The notes below the pieces were generated by a model that was not told where the DNA came from, made no database searches, and saw nothing but the letters and a program-made list of their open reading frames with translations. 64,000 nt of DNA from Hippophae tibetana (Eukaryota; Streptophyta; Magnoliopsida; Rosales; Elaeagnaceae): positions 50,419,627 to 50,483,626 of the forward strand of contig CM072803.1 in the NCBI GenBank assembly GCA_037013495.1, in the 5' to 3' direction. The translations under genes and the position numbers were made by a program. Positions 51,931 through 63,960 of the stretch are shown piece by piece. Positions within the stretch are counted from its first letter, which is position 1. Each line of letters begins with the position of its first letter.

Positions 51931-54900
51931 ATCATATTTCACTAACTCTTACTCTTAGAATGGGATTGAAACCTAGATTTCTAGGGAGAAAGGCACAACC
52001 AAAGGCATATTCATTATGATCTTATCCAAAACAACCACAATAGCTTATAAATAAGTTAAGAACATTGATGTCAAAAATGAGTCGAAAATGACAATTATTG
52101 ATCTCTTATTTAGAATAATGAACAAAATTTCAAATTTAAATAGTTTTGCATCATAAGACATAATAATTTCACTTAAATATATCATAATTATTAGTAAAAA
52201 TAAAACGCGTAGTATTTATTTCGCCAACTTTCTTTTATAATATAGACATGAGAAAATGATTATGTTTTATTTTCCCCTTATTGATTTTTCCCGATGATCT
52301 ATGATTATTTTCTTTCCTTTGTAAGTGTTAATTCCTAGCAGAGGCAAATTCATGCAAACTATATTACTTCCCTTCCAAATGAAAAATGTTGATGGATAGA
52401 GGTTGTTTCAGACATCATTTCTAAACTTTTTTTACCTAGCTAGAAAAATTGCTATTGTGGATGAGCGTAATATGTAGCATCATATTTCACTAACTCTTAC
52501 TCTTAGAATGGGGCTGAAACCTAGATTTCTAGGGAGAAAGGGACAACCAAAGGCAAATTCATTACGATGACATCCAAAAAAACCACAATAACTTATAAAT
52601 AAGTTAAGAATATTGATGTCAAAAATGAGTCGATAATGAGAATTATTGATCTCTTATTTAGAATAATGAACATAATTTCAAATTTAAATAATTTTGCATC
52701 ATAAGACGTAATAATTTCACTTAAATATATCATAATTATTAGGAAATAAAACGCGTAGTATTTATTTCGCCAACTTTCTTTTATAATATAGACATGAGAA
52801 TATGATTATGTTTTATTTTCCCCTTATTGATTTTTCCACATCATCTATGATTATTTTCTTTTTTTGTAAGTCTTAATTCCCAGCACAAGGAAATTCATGC
52901 AAATTACATTACCTCCCTTCCAAATGGAAAAAGTTGATGGATAGAGGTTCTTTTAGACATCATTTCTAAACTTTTTGTTACCTAGCTAGAAAAATTGCTA
53001 TAGTGGATGAGCGTAATATGTAGCATCATATTGCACTAACTCTTACTATTAAACTCAGTTTGAAACCTAGATTTCTAGGGAGAAAGGGACAACCAAAGCC
53101 AAATTCATTACGATCCCATCCAAAACAACCACAATAACTTCTAAATAAGTTAAGAATATTGATGTCAAAAATGAGTCGAAAATGAGAATTATTGATCTCT
53201 TATTTAGAATAATGAACAAAATTTCAAATTTAAATAGTTTTACATCATAAGACGTAATAATTTCACTTAAATATATCATAAATACTAGGAAATAAAACGC
53301 GTAGTATTTATTTCGCCAACTTTCTTTTATAATATAGATATGAGAAAATGATTATGTTTTATTTTCCCCTTATTGATTTTTCCCGATGATCTATGATTAT
53401 TTTCTTTCCTTTGTAAGTCTTCATTACGAGCACAGGAAAATTCATGCAAATTATATTACCTCCCTTCCAAATGAAAAATGTTGATGGATAGAGGTTGTTT
53501 CAAACATCATTTCTAAACTTTTTGTTACCTAGCTAGAAAAATTGCTATTGTGGATGAGCGTAATATGTAGCATCATATTGCACTAACTCTTACTATTAAA
53601 CTCGGTTTGAAACCTAGATTTCTAGGGAGAAAGGGACAACCAAAGGCAAATTCATTACGATGCCATTAAAAACAACCACAATAACTTATAAATAAGTTAA
53701 AAATATTGATGTCAAAAATGAGTCGAAAATGAAAATTATTGATCTCTTATTTAGAATAATGAACAAAATTTCAAATTTAAATAGTTTTGCATCATAAGAC
53801 GTTATAATTTCAATTAAATATATCATAATTATTAGGAAATAAAACGGGTAGTATTTATTTGGCCAACTTTCTTTTATAATATAGATATGAGAAAATGATT
53901 ATGTTTTACTTTCCCCTTATTGATTTTTCCCCATGATCTATGATTATTTTCTTTCCTTTGTAAGTCTTAATTCCCAGCACATGCAAATTCATGCAAATTA
54001 CATTACCTCCCTTCCTAATGGAAAACGTTGATGGATAGAGGTTCTTTTAGACATCATTTGTAAACTTTTTGTTACCTAGCTAGAATAATTGCTATTGTGG
54101 ATGAGCGTAATATGTGGCATCATATTTCACTAACTCTTACTCTTAGAATGGGGTTGAAACGTAGATTTCTAGGGAGAAAGGGACAACCAAAGGAAAATTT
54201 ATTACGATGACATCCAAAAAAACCACAATAACTTATAAATAAGTTAAGAATATAATGTCAAAAATGAGTCGAAAATGAGAATTATTGATCTCTTATTTAG
54301 AATAATGAACAAAATTTCAAATTTAAATAGTTTTGCATCATAAGACGTAATAATTTCACTTAAATATATCATAATTATTAGGAAATAAAATGCGTAGTAT
54401 TTATTTCGCCAACTTTCTTTTATAATATAGACATGAGAAAATGATTATGTTTTATTTTCCCCTTATTGATTTTTCCCGATGATCTATGATTATTTTCTTT
54501 CCTTTGTAAGTCTTAATTACGAGCACAGTAAAATTCATGCAAATTATATTACCTCCCTTCCAAATGAAAAATGTTGATGGATAGAGGTTGTTTCAGACAT
54601 CATTTCTAAACTTTTTGTTACCTAGCTAGAAAAATTGCTATTGTGGATGAGCGTAATATGTAGCATCATATTGCACTAACTCTTACTATTAAACTCGGTT
54701 TGAAACCTAGATTTCTAGGGAGAAAGGGACAACCAAAGGCAAATTCATTACGATGCCATTAAAAACAACCACAATAACTTATAAATAAGTTAAAAATATT
54801 GATGTCAAAAATGAGTCGAAAATGAAAATTATTGATCTCTTATTTAGAATAATGAACAAAATTTCAAATTTAAATAGTTTTGCATCATAAGACGTAATAA

Positions 54901-56848
54901 TTTCAATTAAATATATCATAATTATTAGGAAATAAAACGGGTAGTATTTATTTGGCCAACTTTCTTTTATAATATAGATATGTGAAAATGATTATGTTTT
55001 ATTTTCCCCTTATTCATTTTTCCCCATGATCTATGATTATTTTCTTTCCTTTGTAAGTCTTAATTCCCAGCACATGCAAATTCATGCAAATTACATTACC
55101 TCCCTTCCTAATGGAAAACGTTGATGGATAGAGGTTGTTTCGGACATCATTTGTAAACTTTTTGTTACCTACCTAGAAAAAATGCTATTGTGGATGAGCG
55201 TAATATGTGGCATCATATTTCGATAACTCTTACTCTTAGAATGGGGTTGAAACGTAGATTTCTAGGGAGAAAGGGACAACCAAAGGCAAATTTATTACGA
55301 TGACATCCAAAAAAACCACAATAACTTATAAATAAGTTAAGAATATAATGTCAAAAATGAGTCGAAAATGAGAATTATTGATCTCTTATTTAGAATAATG
55401 AACAAAATTTCAAATTTAAATAGTTTTGCATCATAAGACGTAATAATTTCACTTAAATATATCATAATTATTAGGAAATAAAACGCGTAGTATTTATTTC
55501 GCCAACTTTCTTTTATAATATAGACATGAGAAAATGATTATGTTTTATTTTCCCCTTATTGATTTTTCCCGATGATCTATGATTATTTTCTTTCCTTTGT
55601 AAGTCTTAATTCCTAGCAGAGGCAAATTCATGCAAACTATATTACTTCCCTTCCAAATGAAAAATGTTGATGGATAGAGGTTGTTTCAGACATCATTTCT
55701 AAACTTTTTTACCTAGCTAGAAAAATTGCTATTGTGGATGAGCGTAATATATAGCATCATATTTCACTAACTCTTACTCTTAGAATGGGGCTGAAACCTA
55801 GATTTCTAGGGAGAAAGGGACAACCAAAGGCAAATTCATTACGATGACATCCAAAAAAACCACAATAACTTATAAATAAGTTAAGAATATTGATGTCAAA
55901 AATGAGTCGATAATGAGAATTATTGATCTCTTATTTAGAATAATGAACATAATTTCAAATTTAAATAATTTTGCATCATAAGACGTAATAATTTCACTTA
56001 AATATATCATAATTATTAGGAAATAAAACGCGTAGTATTTATTTCGCCAACTTTCTTTTATAATATAGACATGAGAATATGATTATGTTTTATTTTCCCC
56101 TTATTGATTTTTCCCCATCATCTATGATTATTTTCTTTTTTTGTAAGTCTTAATTCCCAGCACAAGGAAATTCATGCAAATTACATTACCTCCCTTCCAA
56201 ATGGAAAAAGTTGATGGATAGAGGTTCTTTTAGACATCATTTGTAAACTTTTTGTTACCTAGCTAGAAATATTGCTATTGTGTATCAGCATAATATGTAG
56301 CATCATATTTGAATAACTCTTACTATTAAATTGGGTTTGAAACCTAGATTTCTAGGGAGAAAGGGACAACCAAAGGAAAATTTATTACAATCCCATCCCA
56401 AACAACCACAATAACTTATAAATAAGTTAAGAATATTGATGTCAAAAATGAGTCGAAAATGAGAATTATTGATCTCTTATTTAGAATAATGAACAAAATT
56501 TCAAATTTAAATAGTTTTACATCATAAGACGTAATAATTTCACTTAAATATATCATAAATACTAGGAAATAAAACGCGTAGTATTTATTTCGCCAACTTT
56601 CTTTTATAATATAGACATTAGAAAATGATTATGTTTTATTTTCCCCTTATTGATTTTTCCCGATGATCTATGATTATTTTCTTTCCTTTGTAAGTCTTAA
56701 TTACTAGCACAGGAAAATTCATGCAAATTATATTATCTCCCTTCCAAATGAAAGATGTTGATGGATAGAGGTTGTTTCAGACATCATTTCTAAACTTTTT
56801 GTTACCTAGCTAGAAAAATTGCTATTGTGGATGAGCGTAATATGTAGC
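51931..56848 (+). repeat. HOR IV copy 2, nine monomers (4918 bp)
   Basis: Monomers: D 51931, G 52479, S 53025, N' 53572, H' 54119, N' 54665, X 55212, G 55756, E 56302. Types and total length equal copy 1, including the patched G tail (52860-52965). D is 548 bp because of 'ttagtaaaaataaaac' near 52193 (two extra bases). The monomer before 55756 is short (544 bp), partly from a T6 run ('acttttttacc') where most copies have T7. A 70-codon minus-strand frame at 53067-53279 is in the same monomer phase as the one at 19170 and is judged a chance frame. Confidence 0.89.
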
Positions 56849-59043
56849 ATCATATTGCACTAACTCTTACTATTAAACTCGGTTTGAAACCTAGATTTCT
56901 AGGGAGAAAGGGACAACCAAAGGCAAATTCATTACGATACCATTAAAAACAACCACAATAACTTATAAATAAGTTAAAAATATTGATGTCAAAAATGAGT
57001 CAAAAATGAGTCAAAAATGAAAATTATTGATCTCTTATTTAGAATAATGAACAAAATTTCAAATTTAAATAGTTTTGTATCATAAGACGTAATAATTTCA
57101 ATTAAATATATCATAATTGTTAGGAAATAAAACGGGTAGTATTTATTTGGCCAACTTTCTTTTATAATATAGATATGAGAAAATTATTATGTTTTATTTT
57201 CCCCTTATTGATTTTTCCCCATGATCTATGATTATTTTCTTTCCTTTGTAAGTCTTAATTCCCAGCACATGCAAATTCATGCAAATTACATTACCTCCCT
57301 TCCTAATGGAAAACGTTGATGGATAGAGGTTGTTTCGGACATCATTTGTAAACTTTTTGTTACCTACCTAGAAAAAATGCTATTGTGGATGAGCGTAATA
57401 TGTGGCATCATATTTCACTAACTCTTACTCTTAGAATGGGGTTGAAACGTAGATTTCTAGGGAGAAAGGGACAACCAAAGGCAAATTTATTACGATGACA
57501 TCCAAAAAAACCACAATAACTTATAAATAAGTTAAGAATATAATGTCAAAAATGAGTCGAAAATGAGAATTATTGATCTCTTATTTAGAATAATGAACAA
57601 AATTTCAAATTTAAATAGTTTTGCATCATAAGACGTAATAATTTCAGTTAAATATATCATAATTATTAGGAAATAAAACGCGTAGTATTTATTTCGCCAA
57701 CTTTCTTTTATAATATAGACATGAGAAAATGATTATGTTTTATTTTCCCCTTATTGATTTTTCCCGATGATCTATGATTATTTTCTTTCCTTTGTAAGTC
57801 TTAATTCCTAGCAGAGGCAAATTCATGCAAACTATATTACTTCCCTTCCAAATGAAAAATGTTGATGGATAGAGGTTGTTTCAGACATCATTTCTAAACT
57901 TTTTTTACCTAGCTAGAAAAATTGCTATTGTGGATGAGCGTAATATGTAGCATCATATTTCACTAACTCTTACTCTTAGAATGGGGCTGAAACCTAGATT
58001 TCTAGGGAGAAAGGGACAACCAAAGGCAAATTCATTACGATGACATCCAAAAAAACCACAATAACTTATAAATAAGTTATAAATATTGATGTCAAAAATG
58101 AGTCGATAATGAGAATTATTGATCTCTTATTTAGAATAATGAACATAATTTCAAATTTAAATAATTTTGCATCATAAGACGTAATAATTTCACTTAAATA
58201 TATCATAATTATTAGGAAATAAAACACGTAGTATTTATTTCGCCAACTTTCTTTTATAATATAGACATGAGAATATTATTATGTTTTATTTTCCCCTTAT
58301 TGATTTTCCCCATCATCTATGATTATTTTCTTTTTTTGTAAGTCTTAATTCCCAGCACAAGGAAATTCATGCAAATTACATTACCTCCCTTCCAAATGGA
58401 AAAAGTTGATGGATAGAGGTTCTTTTAGACATCATTTGTAAACTTTTTGTTACCTAGCTAGAAAAATTGCTATTGTGTATCAGCATAATATGTAGCATCA
58501 TATTTGAATAACTCTTACTATTAAACTGGGTTTGAAACCTAGATTTCTAGGGAGAAAGGGACAACCAAAGGCAAATTCATTACCATCCCATCCAAAAAAA
58601 ACACAATAAATTATAAATAAGTTAAGAATATTGATGTCAAAAATGAGTCGAAAATGAGAATTATTGATCTCTTATTTAGAATAATGAACAAAATTTCAAA
58701 TTTCAATAGTTTTGCATCATAAGACATAATAATTTCACTTAAATATATCATAAATATTAGGAAATAAAACACGTAGTATTTATTTCGCCAACGTTGTTTT
58801 ATAATATAAACATGAGAAAATGATTATGTTTTATTTTGCCCTAATTGATTTTTCCCGATGATCTATGATTATTTTCATTCCTTTGTAAGTCTTATTTCCC
58901 AGCACTGGCAAATTCATGCAAATTATATTAACTCTCTTCTAAATGAAAAATGTTGATGGATAGAGGTTGTTTTAGACATCATTTCTAAAGTTTTTGTTAC
59001 CTAGCTAGAAACATTGCTATTGTGGATGAGTGTAATATGTAGC
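56849..59043 (+). repeat. Extra four-monomer cassette N'-X-G-E (2195 bp)
   Basis: Monomers: N' 56849, X 57407, G 57952, E 58497. It repeats the last four monomers of HOR IV copy 2 (54665-56848), so the cassette has been duplicated in tandem. The N' monomer is 558 bp, the longest in the window, because of an 11-bp repeat expansion. The E at 58497 continues as N from about 58567 ('ttaccatcccatcc', 'aatttcaatag', 'cgccaacgttg'), leading into D at 59044. Confidence 0.87.
56989..57021 (+). repeat. 11-bp microrepeat expanded from two to three copies
   Basis: Nearly every monomer contains a near-perfect 11-bp direct repeat, 'tcaaaaatgag' followed by 'tcgaaaatgag' (or 'tcgataatgag' in G). In the monomer starting at 56849 there are three units: 56989-56999, 57000-57010 and 57011-57021, the first two identical and the last ending in a. 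This 11-bp gain explains the 558-bp length. Replication slippage is the simple explanation. Confidence 0.93.
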
Positions 59044-62000
59044 ATCATATTTCACTAACTCTTACTCTTAGAATGGGATTGAAACCTAGATTTCTAGGGA
59101 GAAAGGCACAACCAAAGGCATATTCATTATGATCTTATCCAAAACAACCACAATAGCTTATAAATAAGTTAAGAACATTGATGTCAAAAATGAGTCGAAA
59201 ATGAGAATTATTGATCTCTTATTTAGAATAATGAACAAAATTTCAAATTTAAATAGTTTTGCATCATAAGACGTAATAATTTCACTTAAATATATCATAA
59301 TTATTAGGAAATAAAACGCGTAGTATTTATTTCGCCAACTTTCTTTTATAATATAGACATGAGAAAATGATTATGTTTTATTTTCCCCTTATTGATTTTT
59401 CCCGATGATCTATGATTATTTTCTTTCCTTTGTAAGTCTTAATTTCTAGCAGAGGCAAATTCATGCAAACTATATTACTTCCCTTCCAAATGAAAAATGT
59501 TGATGGATAGAGGTTGTTTCAGACATCATTTCTAAACTTTTTTTACCTAGCTAGAAAAATTGCTATTGTGGATGAGCGTAATATGTAGCATCATATTTCA
59601 CTAACTCTTACTCTTAGAATGGGGCTGAAACCTAGATTTCTAGGGAGAAAGGGACAACCAAAGGCAAATTCATTACGATGACATCCAAAAAAACCACAAT
59701 AACTTATAAATAAGTTAAGAATATTGATGTCAAAAATGAGTCGATAATGAGAATTATTGATCTCTTATTTAGAATAATGAACATAATTTCAAATTTAAAT
59801 AATTTTGCATCATAAGACGTAATAATTTCACTTAAATATATCATAATTATTAGGAAATAAAACGCGTAGTATTTATTTCGCCAACTTTTTTTTATAATAT
59901 AGACATGAGAATATGATTATGTTTTATTTTCCCCTTATTGATTTTTCCACATCATCTATGATTATTTTCTTTTTTTGTAAGTCTTAATTCCCAGCACAAG
60001 GAAATTCATGCAAATTACATTACCTCCCTTCCAAATGGAAAAAGTTGATGGATAGAGGTTGTTTCAGACATCATTTCTAAACTTTTTGTTACCTAGCTAG
60101 AAAAATTGCTATTGTGGATGAGCGTAATATGTAGCATCATATTGCACTAACTCTTACTATTAAACTCGGTTTCAAACCTAGATTTCTAGGGAAAAAGGGA
60201 CAACCAAAGGCAAATTCATTACCATCCCATCCAAAAAAACCACAATAAATTATAAATAAGTTAAGAATATTGATGTGAAAAATGAGTCGAAAATGAGAAT
60301 TATTGATCTCTTATTTAGAATAATGAACAAAATTTCAAATTTAAATAGTTTTACATCATAAGACGTAATAATTTCACTTAAATATATCATAAATACTAGG
60401 AAATAAAACGCGTAGTATTTATTTCGCCAACTTTCTTTTATAATATAGATATGAGAAAATGATTATGTTTTATTTTCCCCTTATTGATTTTTCCCGATGA
60501 TCTATGATTATTTTCTTTCCTTTGTAAGTCTTAATTACGAGCACAGGAAAATTCATGCAAATTATATTACCTCCCTTCCAAATGAAAAATGTTGATGGAT
60601 AGAGGTTGTTTCAGACATCATTTCTAAACTTTTTGTTACCTAGCTAGAAAAATTGCTATTGTGGATGAGCGTAATATGTAGCATCATATTGCACTAAATC
60701 TTACTATTAAACTCGGTTTGAAACCTAGATTTCTAGGGAGAAAGGGACAACCAAAGGCAAATTCATTACGATGCCATTAAAAACAACCACAATAACTTAT
60801 AAATAAGTTAAAAATATTGATGTCAAAAATGAGTCGAAAATGAAAATTATTGATCTCTTATTTAGAATAATGAACAAAATTTCAAATTTAAATAGTTTTG
60901 CATCATAAGACGTAATAATTTCAATTAAATATATCATAATTATTAGGAAATAAAACGGGTAGTATTTATTTGGCCAACTTTCTTTTATAATATAGATATG
61001 AGAAAATGATTATGTTTTATTTTCCCCTTATTGATTTTTCCCGATGATCTATGATTATTTTCTTTCCTTTGTAAGTCTTAATTCCCAGCACATGCAAATT
61101 CATGCAAATTACATTACCTCCCTTCCTAATGGAAAACGTTGATGGATAGAGGTTGTTTCGGACATCATTTGTAAACTTTTTGTTACCTACCTAGAAAAAA
61201 TGCTATTGTGGATGAGTGTAATATGTGGCATCATATTTCACTAACTCTTACTCTTAGAATGGGGTTGAAACGTAGATTTCTTGGGAGAAAGGGACAACCA
61301 AAGGCAAATCTATTACGATGACATCCAAAAAAACCACAATAACTTATAAATAAGTTAAGAATATAATGTCAAAAATGAGTCGAAAATGAGAATTATTGAT
61401 CTCTTATTTAGAATAATGAACAAAATTTCAAATTTAAATAGTTTTGCATCATAAGACGTAATAATTTCACTTAAATATATCATAATTATTAGGAAATAAA
61501 ACGCGTAGTATTTATTTCGCCAACTTTCTTTTATAATATAGACATGAGAAAATGATTATGTTTTATTTTCCCCTTATTGATTTTTCCCGATGATCTATGA
61601 TTATTTTCTTTGCTTTGTAAGTCTTAATTCCTAGCAGAGGCAAATTCATGCAAACTATATTACTTCCCTTCCAAATGAAAAATGTTGATGGATAGAGGTT
61701 GTTTCAGGCATCATTTCTAATCTTTTTTTACCTAGCTAGAAAAATTGCTATTGTGGATGAGCGTAATATGTAGCATCATATTTCACTAACTCTTACTCTT
61801 AGAATGGGGCTGAAACCTAGATTTCTAGGGAGAAAGGGACAACCAAAGGCAAATTCATTACGATGACATCCAAAAAAACCACAATAACTTATAAATAAGT
61901 TAAGAATATTGATGTCAAAAATGAGTCGATAATGAGAATTATTGATCTCTTATTTAGAATAATGAACATAATTTCAAATTTAAATAATTTTGCATCATAA

Positions 62001-62867
62001 GACGTAATAATTTCACTTAAATATATCATAATTATTAGGAAATAAAACGCGTAGTATTTATTTCGCCAACTTTCTTTTATAATATAGACATGAGAATATG
62101 ATTATGTTTTATTTTCCCCTTATTGATTTTTCCCCATCATCTATGATTATTTTCTTTTTTTGTAAGTCTTAATTCCCAGCACAAGGAAATTCATGCAAAT
62201 TACATTACCTCCCTTCCAAATGGAAAAAGTTGATGGATAGAGGTTCTTTTAGACATCATTTGTAAACTTTTTGTTACCTAGCTAGAAAAATTGCTATTTT
62301 GTATCAGCATAATATGTAGCATCATATTTGAATAACTCTTACTATTAAACTGGGTTTGAAACCTAGATTTCTAGGGAGAAAGGGACAACCAAAGGAAAAT
62401 TCATTACGATCCCATCCAAAACAACCACAATAACTTATAAATAAGTTAAGAATATTGATGTCAAAAATGAGTCGAAAATGAGAATTATTGATCTCTTATT
62501 TAGAATAATGAACAAAATTTCAAATTTAAATAGTTTTACATCATAAGACGTAATAATTTCACTTAAATATATCATAAATACTAGGAAATAAAACGCGTAG
62601 TATTTATTTCGCCAACTTTCTTTTAAAATATAGACATTATAAAATGATTATGTTTTATTTTCCCCTTATTGATTTTTCCCGATGATCTATGATTATTTTC
62701 TTTCCTTTGTAAGTCTTAATTACTAGCACAGGAAAATTCATGCAAATTATATTACCTCCCTTCCAAATGAAAGATGTTGATGGATAGAGGTTGTTTCAGA
62801 CATCATTTCTAAACTTTTTGTTACCTAGCTAGAAAAATTGCTATTGTGGATGAGCGTAATATGTAGC
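59044..62867 (+). repeat. HOR IV variant: D-G-S/N plus N'-X-G-E
   Basis: Monomers: D 59044, G 59590, N/S hybrid 60136, N' 60683, X 61230, G 61775, E 62321. Compared with HOR IV copies 1 and 2 it lacks the N'-H' pair before the cassette. The 60136 monomer has an N head ('cggtttcaaacc', 'ttaccatcccatcc', 'aaattataaataag') on an S-like tail ('gttttacatcat', 'ttacgagcacagg'). The X at 61230 has private 'ttctttgctttg' and 'caggcatcatttc'. The cassette 60683-62867 is 2185 bp. Confidence 0.86.
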
Positions 62868-63960
62868 ATCATATTGCACTAACTCTTACTATTAAACTCG
62901 GTTTCAAACCTAGATTTCTAGGGAGAAAGGGACAACCAAAGGCAAATTCATTACGATGCCATTAAAAACAACCACAATAACTTATAAATAAGTTAAAAAT
63001 ATTGATGTCAAAAATGAGTCGAAAATGAAAATTATTGATCTCTTATTTAGAATAATGAACAAAATTTCAAATTTAAATAGTTTTGCATCATAAGACGTAA
63101 TAATTTCAATTAAATATATCATAATTATTAGGAAATAAAACGGGTAGTAATTATTTGGCCAACTTTCTTTTATAATATAGATATGAGAAAATGATTATGT
63201 TTTATTTTCCCCTTATTGATTTTTCCCGATGATCTATGATTATTTTCTTTCCTTTGTAAGTCTTAATTCCCAGCACATGCAAATTCATGCAAATTACATT
63301 ACCTCCCTTCCTAATGGAAAACGTTGATGGATAGAGGTTGTTTCGGACATCATTTGTAAACTTTTTGTTACCTACCTAGAAAAAATGCTATTGTGGATGA
63401 GCGTAATATGTGGCATCATATTTCACTAACTCTTACTCTTAGAATGGGGTTGAAACGTAGATTTCTAGGGAGAAAGGGACAACGAAAGGCAAATTTATTA
63501 CGATGACATCCAAAAAAACCACAATAACTTATAAATAAGTTAAGAATATAATGTCAAAAATGAGTCAAAAATGAGAATTATTGTTCTCTTATTTAGAATA
63601 ATGAACAAAATTTCAAATTTAAATAGTTTTGCATCATAAGACGTAATAATTTCACTTAAATATATCATAATTATTAGGAAATAAAACGCGTAGTATTTAT
63701 TTCGCCAACTTTCTTTTATAATATAGACATGAGAAAATGATTATGTTTTATTTTCCCCTTATTGATTTTTCCCGATGATCTATGATTATTTTCTTTGCTT
63801 TGTAAGTCTTAATTCCCAGCACATGCAAATTCATGCAAATTACATTACCTCCCTTCCTAATGGAAAACGTTGATGGATAGAGGTTGTTTCAGGCATCATT
63901 TCTAAGCTTTTTGTTACCTACCTAGAAAAATTGCTATTGTGGATGAGCGTAATATGTAGC
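62868..63960 (+). repeat. Start of another N'-X-G-E cassette, cut by window end
   Basis: N' at 62868 and X at 63415 follow the preceding cassette in register. The X shares the private 'ttctttgctttg' and 'caggcatcatttc' of the X at 61230, so these two cassettes are recent sisters. After 'gtaagtcttaattcc' at about 63812 the tail changes to N' type ('cacatgcaaattc', 'cctaatggaaaacg', 'ctacctag'). Confidence 0.87.

Noticed and set aside
53067-53279. Second 70-codon minus-strand frame, similar to the first
   Set aside because: It has the same monomer phase (offset 42), so the similarity simply reflects the repeat. Two chance openings among 117 copies is no evidence of coding.
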